From contig NZ_QPMH01000024.1 of the NCBI RefSeq assembly GCF_003344765.1, positions 1 to 47,104 of the forward strand: DNA of 47,104 bases, in the 5' to 3' direction. Position numbers and translations under genes: made by a program. The notes beneath the pieces are model-generated. The model was not told the origin of the DNA. It did not search any database and worked only from the letters and a program-made list of their open reading frames with translations. Below are positions 16,442 through 24,453 of this stretch, one piece after another. How positions within the stretch are numbered: position 1 is the stretch's first letter; every line of letters begins with the position of its first letter. Source of the stretch: Ferruginivarius sediminum (lineage in GTDB: Bacteria; Pseudomonadota; Alphaproteobacteria; Kiloniellales; Rhodovibrionaceae).

Positions 16442-17344
16442 ATGACATCGCTTCGTCGCAAACTACCCTCCCCCACCGCGCTCGTCACTTTCGAGGCCGC
16501 CGCCCGCCATCTGAACTTCACCCGCGCGGCGGCGGAGCTTCTCGTGACGCAAGCGGCTGTGAGCCGGCAGATCCGCAGGCTGGAGGACGATCTCGGCATC
16601 CGCCTGTTCCGCCGCGAATGGCGGGGCTTGGCGCTGACGGCGGACGGACGCTTCCTGCAGCGCGCCGTCGCGATGGGCCTGGACCATATCGCCAACGCCA
16701 CCGACCAGTTGCGCCGCCGGCACAGCGACCGGCAGGTGACGCTGGTGGCCAACAACGCGGTGGCGTTCCTCTGGCTACAGCCGCGCACGACCAGCTATGT
16801 GGCCGCGCACCCGCAGGTCGACCTGCGCCTCGTGACCTCGGACCGGCACCTGGATTTCATGGACGAGGGCGTCGACCTGGCGGTGCGCTACGGCGACGGA
16901 CAGTGGCCAGGCGTCGAGGCGTCGCTTTTGTTCGAGGAGGAGGTTTTCCCGGTCTGCAGCCCGGCCTATCTGGCCAGCCGCCCGCCTCTCGACGGCCCGG
17001 GCGCGCTGGAGAGCGAGAGACTTCTACAGATGGAGCAGCAGGGCCCGGACTGGGTTACCTGGGCCAACGTGGTCCGCGCCCTCGGCGCGGAACCGACGGA
17101 GGCCGCGGCGGAGGGGCCGCGTTTCGACAACTTCGTCCTGTTGCTGCAAGCCGCGCTCGACGGGCAGGGGATGGCCATCGGCACACGCCATCTGCTGGAT
17201 CGCTATCTGGCCGACGGCCATCTGGTGCGCCCGTTTCCGGGAAGCCTGCGCACCGGACGCGGCTATTACCTGGCCCTCCCGGCGGATGTCCCCTGCGCGC
17301 CCGCCGTGCGGCACCTGCACGACTGGCTGCTTGGCAGCGTCTGA
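16442..17344 (+). CDS. LysR-family transcriptional regulator, GcvA-like
   Basis: The product has 300 residues. The N-terminal winged helix-turn-helix (about 8-67) includes FTRAAAELLVTQAAVSRQIR and ends in LFRREWRGLALTADG, as in the GcvA subgroup. The remainder (about 95-295) is the periplasmic-binding-protein-like effector domain. Its position, divergent from the hydrolase and receptor genes over 83 bases, predicts that it controls them in response to their substrate. Confidence 0.93.
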   Translation: MTSLRRKLPSPTALVTFEAAARHLNFTRAAAELLVTQAAVSRQIRRLEDDLGIRLFRREWRGLALTADGRFLQRAVAMGLDHIANATDQLRRRHSDRQVTLVANNAVAFLWLQPRTTSYVAAHPQVDLRLVTSDRHLDFMDEGVDLAVRYGDGQWPGVEASLLFEEEVFPVCSPAYLASRPPLDGPGALESERLLQMEQQGPDWVTWANVVRALGAEPTEAAAEGPRFDNFVLLLQAALDGQGMAIGTRHLLDRYLADGHLVRPFPGSLRTGRGYYLALPADVPCAPAVRHLHDWLLGSV

Positions 17345-17371
17345 AGCGTGCGGCCTCTCAGCGCGTGGAAG

Positions 17372-17800
17372 CTAACCGGCGATATAGCTCTGCAGCGCCT
17401 CGCGCTCGTGCTCCAGTTCCTCGATCCGGGCCTTCACGGCGTCGCCAATGGACACGAGGCCGGCCAGCTTGCCGTTCTCGATGACCGGTACGTGGCGAAA
17501 GCGCCCCTGCGTCATCTCCCGCATAACGTGGTTGACGTCGTTCGAGGGCGTACAGGTCGTCACGTCTTTCGTCATCAGGTCGGCGACCTTCAATTTCGCC
17601 AGGTTCGGACCGTGTTCGGCTAGCGCGTGCACAACATCGCGCTCTGAGAGAATGCCGGCGATGTGTCCGCTGCCGTCCAAGGCCACGACGGCACCGATCC
17701 GCCGGGCCTTGAGCTGGGCCACGACGTCCAGGATCGCATCGTCGGGCGAGACCGTCGCAACGTCGCGGCCCTTCGTCTGCAGGATCTGCGAGACCTTCAT
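17372..17800 (-). CDS. Protein with two CBS domains
   Basis: The product has 142 residues and is made almost only of a CBS pair: about 8-62 (with VSPDDAILDVVAQLKARRIGA and GILSERDVVHAL) and about 75-128 (with DVNHVMREMTQGRFRHVPV). Stand-alone CBS pairs bind adenosine nucleotides and adjust partner proteins. A short C-terminal helix follows. ATG 17800 is preceded by GGGAGGAGAGG; longer upstream frames are unsupported. No partner is evident nearby. Confidence 0.92.
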   Translation of the reverse strand: MKVSQILQTKGRDVATVSPDDAILDVVAQLKARRIGAVVALDGSGHIAGILSERDVVHALAEHGPNLAKLKVADLMTKDVTTCTPSNDVNHVMREMTQGRFRHVPVIENGKLAGLVSIGDAVKARIEELEHEREALQSYIAG

Positions 17801-17984
17801 AGTACGCCTCTCCTCCCGTTCGCCGACAGAAAACGCAGTGGGCACGGCCTTTGCCGCGCCAATCGTATAGTGTGCCACAATGCCACCCTGCACCCTAGCA
17901 CCGGGCAGCGATGCACCGTTCGAACACAAGCTTGCCACACGCCGCGGCTAAATCATTCATTTATTGTTAAGCATACATTCGCGG

Positions 17985-18087
17985 AAGGCACGCTGATCCC
18001 CGATGAGCATCCCGACCCCGCGATTGCGAAGCTCTGTCTTCACGATCCCCAGTGCCTTGCCCCGCCTCAGAGGCGGGGCAATTTTTT
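17985..18087 (+). ncRNA. Candidate small RNA upstream of a strong terminator
   Basis: A perfect intrinsic terminator on the plus strand has no plus-strand gene in front of it; the only upstream gene runs the other way. The stretch between the A/T-rich patch near 17950-17980 and the terminator would give an RNA of roughly 100 bases. It could instead encode a 28-residue peptide (ATG 18003 to TGA 18089), but the last third of that frame is just the terminator, so the RNA reading is preferred. The 5' end is a guess. I recognise no known family. Confidence 0.4.
18057..18087 (+). terminator. Strong intrinsic terminator
   Basis: TTGCCCCGCCT (18057-18067) pairs perfectly with AGGCGGGGCAA (18071-18081) around a CAG loop and is followed directly by six T. 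This is the best Rho-independent terminator in the window and is clearly directional for the plus strand. Confidence 0.9.
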
Positions 18088-18224
18088 GAGGTGCCGTGGT
18101 GCAGTTTTCCGCGTATCGACAAAATGCCGCACCGCGCTACAACCATTTTGATCTAGCGTCGCTTTATTGGTTTGATGCATAGTCCACGTTCTCGGTAACG
18201 GCATCATCGGCTGGGGAGGCGACG

Positions 18225-18467
18225 ATGATGGTAGACATACCGACGGATGAGAGCGGACGTGGTAGCCGCTTATACCTTCGCTCCACTCCAGGCCGGCTCG
18301 CAGCCCTGCGAGCCCTCCCCTGGCGCCAGGCTTGGCATCAAGTGCGCCGCGTGGCCCGGCAAGCGGTTCAGCAGCGCATGACGACGGAGATGGCCGACCT
18401 GGCTGTGCGTATCCGCAAGCTGCAAGAGTTCAATAACGACGCCGGGCAGATCGACGGCCGGCGCTAA
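18225..18467 (+). CDS. Small hypothetical protein, Arg-rich
   Basis: The product has 80 residues and no recognised family. The centre is basic and helical (WRQAWHQVRRVARQAVQQR, about 35-53), followed by a likely amphipathic helix. Two adjacent ATG codons (18225, 18228) follow GGGGAGG at good spacing. The gene has its own upstream region with promoter-like hexamers. The moderate third-position GC and good ribosome site favour a real gene, but no homology supports it. Confidence 0.5.
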   Translation: MMVDIPTDESGRGSRLYLRSTPGRLAALRALPWRQAWHQVRRVARQAVQQRMTTEMADLAVRIRKLQEFNNDAGQIDGRR

Positions 18468-18509
18468 CTTCCCCTTTGCCGACGGGCGCCGGACGCTTAC
18501 CTTGCAGGC

Positions 18510-19976
18510 ATGAAGGCATGCCGCGAGCGTGACCGTGTCCGGCGTCCACCGGCCTTCGCCATCGCCCTGATCGCGATCGGCGTGGCCTTCCTGTTTTCCG
18601 GCCTCGGAACGCATGCCCAGGAAACAAGGGCGAAGGGCGCGCTTATAATAGTCCTGGAGGTCGACGGCCCTATCGGGCCGGCCACCGCAGGCTATTTGAC
18701 CGACGGCATCGCGGAGGCCACCGACCGCGGCGCGGAACTGGTCGTCCTGCGCATGGACACGCCGGGCGGCCTCAGCGCCTCCATGCGCGAAATCATCCAC
18801 GCGATCCTGCAATCCGAGGTTCCGATCGCCAGCTATGTCGCGCCGCAGGGCGCGCGGGCGGCCAGTGCCGGCACCTATATCCTCTACGCCAGCCACGTTG
18901 CCGCCATGGCGCCCGGCACGACGCTGGGCGCGGCAACGCCCGTGCAGCTTGGCGGCGCGCCAAGCCCGCTTCCCGGCGGCGAGGCGCCCAAGGACGGTGG
19001 GAATGACAAGGAAGCGGGCAGCGAAAGCCCGGCACCGAAGAACGCCAAGACCGCAAAGGCGGTAAACGACGCAGTCGCCTACATCCGGGCGCTGGCGCAA
19101 CTGCGCGGCCGCAACGCGGATTGGGCGGAGAAGGCGGTGGAAGAGGCGGCGACGCTGACGAACACGGAAGCGGTGGCCAAGAACGTCGTGGACCTGGAGG
19201 CGGCGGGCGTCGCCGAGTTGATTGATAAGCTGGACGGCCGCGAAATCGCATTGCGGCAAGGCGGCACGACACTCGATCTCGCCGACGCGCGGATCGAGAC
19301 GGCGCCGCCCGACTGGCGCGACGAACTGCTCTCCATCCTGACGAACCCGAACATCGCCTTCATCTTCATGATGCTGGGCGTCTATGGCCTGATCTTCGAA
19401 CTGGCCAATCCCGGCGCGATCATTCCGGGCGTGCTGGGCGCGATCTTCCTGATGCTGGGGCTCTACGCCCTGAACGTGCTGCCCGTGAACTACGCAGGGC
19501 TTGGACTGGTGGTGCTGGGCATCGCCTTCATGACGGCGGAGGCCTTTGTGCCCTCGTTCGGCGCCCTGGGCCTGGGCGGACTTGCCGCCTTCGCGCTGGG
19601 CTCGACGATCCTGTTCGATACCGGCTCGCCCGCCTTCGCGCTGTCCTACTGGACTATCGGCTCGGTCACGGCGGTGACGGGCGCGATCCTGGTGCTGCTG
19701 ATCGGCTATCTTGTCAGGGCGCAGCGCCGGCCGGTCACGACCGGCGAGCAGACGCACCTGGGCGACAAGGCACAGGTGGAAAGCTGGTCGCACGGACGCG
19801 GCCGGGTGCGTCTGCATGGAGAGCTGTGGAACGCCATCGGACCGCCGCGCCTGCACAAGGGACAGACCGTGCGCGTGCAAACGATCGACGGGCTGGAACT
19901 CACCGTCGCGCCCGACGACAGCCCGCCGCAATCCGATCCCGAAGGACGAGACAAAACGGCAGGAGAACGCCGATGA
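18510..19976 (+). CDS. nfeD: NfeD-family membrane serine protease
   Basis: The product has 488 residues. A signal or anchor segment (about 15-36) leads to a ClpP/S49-type protease domain (about 42-265) with MDTPGG and the nucleophile Ser119 in RAASAGTYI. A Pro/Gly/Lys-rich insertion lies at about 148-188. Four membrane spans (about 278-395) and a C-terminal NfeD OB-fold domain (about 420-470) follow. NfeD proteases work with slipins and cleave their hydrophobic C-termini in known archaeal examples. The stop overlaps the slipin start (ATGA), the standard arrangement. Confidence 0.93.
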   Translation: MKACRERDRVRRPPAFAIALIAIGVAFLFSGLGTHAQETRAKGALIIVLEVDGPIGPATAGYLTDGIAEATDRGAELVVLRMDTPGGLSASMREIIHAILQSEVPIASYVAPQGARAASAGTYILYASHVAAMAPGTTLGAATPVQLGGAPSPLPGGEAPKDGGNDKEAGSESPAPKNAKTAKAVNDAVAYIRALAQLRGRNADWAEKAVEEAATLTNTEAVAKNVVDLEAAGVAELIDKLDGREIALRQGGTTLDLADARIETAPPDWRDELLSILTNPNIAFIFMMLGVYGLIFELANPGAIIPGVLGAIFLMLGLYALNVLPVNYAGLGLVVLGIAFMTAEAFVPSFGALGLGGLAAFALGSTILFDTGSPAFALSYWTIGSVTAVTGAILVLLIGYLVRAQRRPVTTGEQTHLGDKAQVESWSHGRGRVRLHGELWNAIGPPRLHKGQTVRVQTIDGLELTVAPDDSPPQSDPEGRDKTAGERR

Positions 19977-20737
19977 TCATCAACGCCATCATCGCCGCGG
20001 CCATCGCCGCCCTCGTCATCGCCTTCCTCGCCTCGGCCATCAACATCCTGCGCGAGTACGAACGCGGCGTGGTCTTCACGCTCGGCCGCTTCACCGGGGT
20101 CAAGGGGCCGGGCTTCCTGATCCTGATCCCGGTGGTGCAGCAGATGGTCCGCGTCGATATCCGCACCATCACGCAGGATGTGCCCAGCCAGGACGTGATC
20201 AGCCAGGACAACGTCTCGGTCAAGGTGAACGCGGTCATCTACTTCCGTGTGGTCAATGCCGAGTACGCGATCAACCAAGTGGAGGACTTCCAGCGGGCCA
20301 CCAGCGAGTTGGCGCAGACCACGCTGAGATCGGTGCTGGGCAAGCACGACCTGGACGAGATGCTTTCGCAGCGGGACAAGCTGAACCGCGACATCCAGGA
20401 GATCCTGGATTCACAGACCGACAAGTGGGGGATCAAGGTCGCCAACGTCGAGATCAAGCACGTGGACATCGACGAATCGATGGTCCGCGCCATCGCTAAG
20501 CAGGCCGAGGCCGAGCGCGTGCGACGGGCCAAGATCATCAATGCGGAGGGCGAGCAGCAGGCCGCGCAAAAGCTGGTCGAAGCCGCGCAGGTCCTGGGCC
20601 AGGAACCGCAGGCGATGCAGCTCCGCTATCTGGCCTCGCTGCAGGACATCGCCGGCGACAAGAGCAGCACCATCGTCTTCCCCTTCCCCATCGACGTGCT
20701 GAAGGGGCTGGTCGCGAAGACACAGGCGGAAGGCTGA
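19973..20737 (+). CDS. Slipin (stomatin-like SPFH/Band 7 protein)
   Basis: This membrane-scaffold protein has 254 residues. An N-terminal membrane hairpin (about 2-24) is followed by the SPFH domain (about 28-190) with REYERGVVFTLGRF and VPSQDVISQDNVSVKVNAV. A coiled-coil helix comes next (AEAERVRRAKIINAEGEQQA), then a C-terminal hydrophobic end (IVFPFPIDVLKGL). Slipins oligomerise in ordered membrane patches. AGGAG lies 7 bases before the ATG. It is paired with nfeD and followed after only 4 bases by a lipid-modifying fusion enzyme. Confidence 0.94.
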   Translation: MIINAIIAAAIAALVIAFLASAINILREYERGVVFTLGRFTGVKGPGFLILIPVVQQMVRVDIRTITQDVPSQDVISQDNVSVKVNAVIYFRVVNAEYAINQVEDFQRATSELAQTTLRSVLGKHDLDEMLSQRDKLNRDIQEILDSQTDKWGIKVANVEIKHVDIDESMVRAIAKQAEAERVRRAKIINAEGEQQAAQKLVEAAQVLGQEPQAMQLRYLASLQDIAGDKSSTIVFPFPIDVLKGLVAKTQAEG

Positions 20738-20741
20738 CGCC

Positions 20742-23372
20742 GTGCGAATGCCGGCCGCCGCGACGCTGATCGACCCGCTGGGCGCCCTGGAGGACGGGGG
20801 CGACCGTCCCGCCATCCGCGCTTTCCGCCAGGACGGCACGGTCGAAACCATAAGCTTTCGCGATCTGGCGCAACAGGCCCGGCGAGTTGCCGGGGGCTTG
20901 CGGGCATCGGGGCTGGAGCCGGGTGAGTTCGTCGGCATCTACGCCCCCAACTCGCCGGCGTGGATCGCTGCCCGCGTGGGCCTGCTGCTGGCGGGCGGCG
21001 TGGCGGTGTCGCTGGACAGCGACCTGAGTATCGAGCAACTTCGCCAGCAGCTTGCCGACAGCGGCGCGCGGCGGATCTTCACGGCTGGCGACCACCTGGA
21101 CACGCTGAAGGAAGCAGGCGGCGGGGAGCTGGAGACTTGGCTGCTCGACGCGGGCGAGGACGACCCACGATCTCTCGCACGGCTGCTTGATGAGCCTCTG
21201 GCCGAGTCGCCGAAGGTGGCGGCGGACGAGGTGGCGACGCTGTTCTACACCTCCGGCACCACGGGGCAGCCCAAGGGTGTGCCGCTGACGCATCGCAACA
21301 TCGTCGGCAATATCGAGGCCATCCTGGCACACAATCTGGTAAAGGCAGCCGACAGCGTGCTGCTGCCGCTGCCTCTGCACCATTCCTATCCCTTCATCGT
21401 CGGCATGCTGATCCCGCTGATCGTCGGCGCCACCATCGTGCTGCCGGCCGGGGTCAGCGGGCCCGAGATCCGCCGCGCGCTTGCCGAGGGGGATGTGGCG
21501 GTGGTCGTCGGCGTACCGCGCCTCTACGACGCCCTGGCCAGCGGCCTGACACAGCGGCTGCGCACCGGCGGCGGTGTGGAAAAGGCGATGTACTGGCTGT
21601 TGCGGCTGTCCGGGCTGCTGCGCCGGCGCTTCGGGGTGCGCTGGGGCCGCACGCTGTTGAAGCCGCTGCACAAGCGTGTGGCGCCGAAGCTGCGCCTGCT
21701 GGCCTCCGGCGGCGCCAAGCTTGAGGCGGAAACGTCGTGGACGCTGGAAGCCTTCGGCTGGATGGTGCTTTCCGGCTATGGACTGGTGGAGACCGCGTCG
21801 ATCTCCACCTTCAATCCGCCGGGCCGCGCGCGCCTCGGCAGTGCCGGCCTGCCCGCGCCCGGCGTCGAGCTGCGCATCGCCGAGCCGAACGCGCAGGGCC
21901 ATGGCGAGGTGCAGATCAAGGGCCCGAACGTGTTCCAGGGCTATCGCCACAATCCGGAAGCCAACGCGGAAGCCTTCACCGAGGACGGCTGGTTCCGCAG
22001 CGGCGACCTCGGCTGGCGCGACGAAGAGGGCTACCTCTGGCTCGCCGGGCGGGTGAAGGAGATGATCGTCCTGCCCGACGGCAAGAACATCGCGCCCGAG
22101 GAGGTCGAGGCGGTCTATGCCGAGAGCCCGTACATCCGCGAAATCGCCGTGCTGGAGCATGGCGGCCAGCTTGTCGGGCTGGTCGTGCCCGACCTGGAGG
22201 CGCTGCGCGGCGCGGGCGGGCGCATCGAGGACCTGATCCGCATCGCACTGGCCGAGAACGGCCCGCGCCTGCCGGCCTACAAGCGGTTGGGCGACTGGGC
22301 GATCACGCGCGAGCGGCTGCCGCGCACGCATCTGGGCAAGTTCCAGCGCCACAAGCTGCCGCCGATCTACGAGCGGGCGGAGCGCGGCCAGGGGCCGGGC
22401 GAGGCCGTCTGGTCGGATGCCGACAACGAGCTGCTGCGCGAGCCGCGGGTGCGGCGGGTGTTCGACTGGCTGCAGGCCAAGTTCCCCGACCGCAAGCTGT
22501 CGCCGGACACCAGCCCGCAGCTCGACCTCGGCATCGATTCGCTGGCCTGGGTGCAGCTTGGCCTGGAGATCGAGGAGCAATTCGCCGTCGCGCTGTCGGA
22601 GGAAGCGATCGGCCGCACGCTGACGGTGCGCGACCTGTTGCGCGAGGTCGAGGCCGCGCCTGCCGCGGAAGCGGGAGCCGACAAGCAACGGGCATTGATC
22701 GCCGAGGCGGAGCGCTGGCTGCGGCCGCGCGGCGCGCTGCTGTCGGCCGGCGCGGCAACCCTGCACGTCCTGCTGAAGATGCTGTGCAAGCTGCTGTTCC
22801 GCCTGCGGGTGGAGGGTGGCGAGGCGCTGCCGGGGCGCGGGCCGATCATCATCGCGCCAAACCACGTCAGCGACATTGACCCCTTCGTGCTGGCCGCCGC
22901 CCTACCCGGGCGGGTGCGCGGAGAGCTGACGTGGGGCGCCGACCGGGACAGGCTGTTCGGGAACCCGGCCGGCCGTCTGCTGGCGAGACTTGGCCACCTG
23001 TTCCCGGTGGACGACCGCGCGCCGGCGGCCAGTCTCGCCGTGGCGGCGGAAGTGCTGTCGCGCGGGCGTATCCTGATCTGGTTCCCCGAGGAATGGCGCT
23101 CTCCCGACGGCGGGTTGCAGCGCTTCCTGCCCGGCATCGGCCGCATCCTCAACCAAACGCATGCCCGCGTCGTGCCGTGCTACATTGCCGGCGCGTTCGA
23201 GGCGATGCCCCGTCAGGCGCGGCTGCCGAGGCCGCATCCAGTGACCGTGCATTTCGGTCCCGCGGTGACCTACGACGAACTGAAAGCCGCCGCCGGCAGC
23301 GACGACGACAAGGCGCTGGCCGCCGCGCTGCGGGACAGAGTGGCTCTCCTGCAAAGCCGGGAAGAGCGCTAA
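20742..23372 (+). CDS. Acyl-activating enzyme / acyl carrier / acyltransferase fusion
   Basis: The 876-residue product has three parts. Residues about 1-560 form an AMP-binding fatty acid ligase (YTSGTTGQPKG near 170-180, GYGLVET near 345). About 575-650 is a phosphopantetheine carrier domain with LGIDSL near 596. About 665-870 is a PlsC-type acyltransferase with NHVSDID (HX4D) near 706 and a later FPEE. It would load a fatty acid on its own carrier and pass it to a lysolipid at the inner membrane. This resembles E. coli Aas, but with the domain order reversed and a carrier inserted. Start GTG 20742 or ATG 20748. Confidence 0.88.
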   Translation: MRMPAAATLIDPLGALEDGGDRPAIRAFRQDGTVETISFRDLAQQARRVAGGLRASGLEPGEFVGIYAPNSPAWIAARVGLLLAGGVAVSLDSDLSIEQLRQQLADSGARRIFTAGDHLDTLKEAGGGELETWLLDAGEDDPRSLARLLDEPLAESPKVAADEVATLFYTSGTTGQPKGVPLTHRNIVGNIEAILAHNLVKAADSVLLPLPLHHSYPFIVGMLIPLIVGATIVLPAGVSGPEIRRALAEGDVAVVVGVPRLYDALASGLTQRLRTGGGVEKAMYWLLRLSGLLRRRFGVRWGRTLLKPLHKRVAPKLRLLASGGAKLEAETSWTLEAFGWMVLSGYGLVETASISTFNPPGRARLGSAGLPAPGVELRIAEPNAQGHGEVQIKGPNVFQGYRHNPEANAEAFTEDGWFRSGDLGWRDEEGYLWLAGRVKEMIVLPDGKNIAPEEVEAVYAESPYIREIAVLEHGGQLVGLVVPDLEALRGAGGRIEDLIRIALAENGPRLPAYKRLGDWAITRERLPRTHLGKFQRHKLPPIYERAERGQGPGEAVWSDADNELLREPRVRRVFDWLQAKFPDRKLSPDTSPQLDLGIDSLAWVQLGLEIEEQFAVALSEEAIGRTLTVRDLLREVEAAPAAEAGADKQRALIAEAERWLRPRGALLSAGAATLHVLLKMLCKLLFRLRVEGGEALPGRGPIIIAPNHVSDIDPFVLAAALPGRVRGELTWGADRDRLFGNPAGRLLARLGHLFPVDDRAPAASLAVAAEVLSRGRILIWFPEEWRSPDGGLQRFLPGIGRILNQTHARVVPCYIAGAFEAMPRQARLPRPHPVTVHFGPAVTYDELKAAAGSDDDKALAAALRDRVALLQSREER

Positions 23373-23938
23373 ACCAGCGAGACGCCGGCCTCCTTCAACT
23401 CGTCCTCGGTGGAGCGCTTGCTCTCGTCGGTGATCGCGCGCGTGGCGTCGAGGACGACGTGGACGTCAAAGCCCTGCTTGCGCGCGTCCAGCGCGGTGGC
23501 GCGCACGCAGACGTCCTCGGCAAGACCGCCGATCCAGACACGCCCGATACCCTTGCGCTTCAACTCCTCGGCGAAACCGGTCTGGTCGAAGGCGCTGTAC
23601 TGGTCCTGGTCGAAGCGCGTGCCCTTGGTTACCACGATCACATCGTCCGGCAGCTTCAGATCGCGGTGAAAGGCAGCGCCTTCGGTATCCTGCACGCAAT
23701 GCACCGGCCAGGGTCCGCCCTGGCTTTCGAAGCTGATGTGATCGCGGGGGTGCCAGTCGCGCGACGCGTAGACCTGGGCACCCGCTTCCCGCGCCGCTGC
23801 AACCCAGTCGTTGAGGACCGGCACGACCTCGTCGCCGCGCGGTACGGGCAACGCGCCATCCGGGCAGAAGTCGTTCTGGACGTCGACGACGAGCAGCGCG
23901 TCGCCCTGCGTCAGTTCCTTTCGCGGGTCGGCACTCAT
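23369..23938 (-). CDS. pncA: Nicotinamidase
   Basis: Nicotinamidase hydrolyses nicotinamide to nicotinate and ammonia in the NAD salvage pathway. The product has 189 residues with the cysteine-hydrolase triad D19 (VVDVQNDF), K105 (VTKGTRFD) and C144 (AEDVCVRATA). The metal site DWHPRDH lies at about 61-67. ATG 23938 is chosen; a GTG 18 bases upstream is possible. Its stop overlaps the stop of the convergent fusion gene by 4 bases. Confidence 0.94.
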   Translation of the reverse strand: MSADPRKELTQGDALLVVDVQNDFCPDGALPVPRGDEVVPVLNDWVAAAREAGAQVYASRDWHPRDHISFESQGGPWPVHCVQDTEGAAFHRDLKLPDDVIVVTKGTRFDQDQYSAFDQTGFAEELKRKGIGRVWIGGLAEDVCVRATALDARKQGFDVHVVLDATRAITDESKRSTEDELKEAGVSLV

Positions 23939-24076
23939 GGCTTCAACCACTCCCACGGTTCATTCGATCCTGTCTTCGATGTAGGTCGCCCGACGGCGGC
24001 AATGCAAGCATCGGCAACGTCCACGCCCCAATAGACGTTAGGCGGTGTGAGACAGGGATGAACCCGGGAGAGCGAA

Positions 24077-24379
24077 ATGGAAACATTCGTCATGGCGACG
24101 CGGATCGATCCGCAGACACTCAGCTCGCCGCATGCGCTTGAAGATCTCGAAAAGCAGGCGCAGACACGAATCGAGAAGGACTGTCCGAAGGTCGAGTGGG
24201 TGCAGAACCTGGCCGTCTGCGGCCCTTACGACTACATCGATATTTTCCTCGCGCCGGACCTGCAGACCGCGCAGATGGTCTCGATGATCGTCCGCAGCTT
24301 CGGCCGCGCCCACACGGAACTGTGGCCGGCGACCGAGTGGAAACACTTCAAGCAGGCGATCGACCGGACCTCGACATAG
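24077..24379 (+). CDS. GYD-domain protein
   Basis: The product has 100 residues. The segment CGPYDYIDIFLAPD at about 48-61 and the ending RSFGRAHTELWPATEWKHF match the GYD family of small dimeric alpha-beta barrel proteins of unknown function. AGAGCGAAATGG supplies a weak ribosome site. It stands alone between a minus-strand nicotinamidase and the minus-strand liv genes. Confidence 0.82.
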   Translation: METFVMATRIDPQTLSSPHALEDLEKQAQTRIEKDCPKVEWVQNLAVCGPYDYIDIFLAPDLQTAQMVSMIVRSFGRAHTELWPATEWKHFKQAIDRTST

Positions 24380-24453
24380 GGCGTGCCTCGACGTAGGGCC
24401 TGGACGTAGTAATGGCGGGCGCCACCGGCCGACGGTCGTTGTAGCCCCCGCTC

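Larger units (their letters stand above)
17801..18224. other. Intergenic region with A/T-rich patch and plus-strand terminator
   Basis: These 424 bases separate the CBS gene from the next small gene. They hold the CBS promoter on the minus strand, an A/T-rich patch at about 17950-17980, and the strong plus-strand terminator at 18057-18087. A promoter-like TTGATC-N17-TTTGAT (about 18149-18177) lies ahead of the small gene at 18225. Confidence 0.5.

Noticed and set aside
18003..18089. 28-codon peptide before the 18057 terminator
   Set aside because: Its last third is the terminator hairpin itself, and there is no good ribosome site; treated as part of a candidate RNA.
20538..22865. 775-residue minus-strand open frame opposite the fusion gene
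   Set aside because: It is an antisense shadow caused by GC-rich codon use; no ribosome site or recognisable motif.
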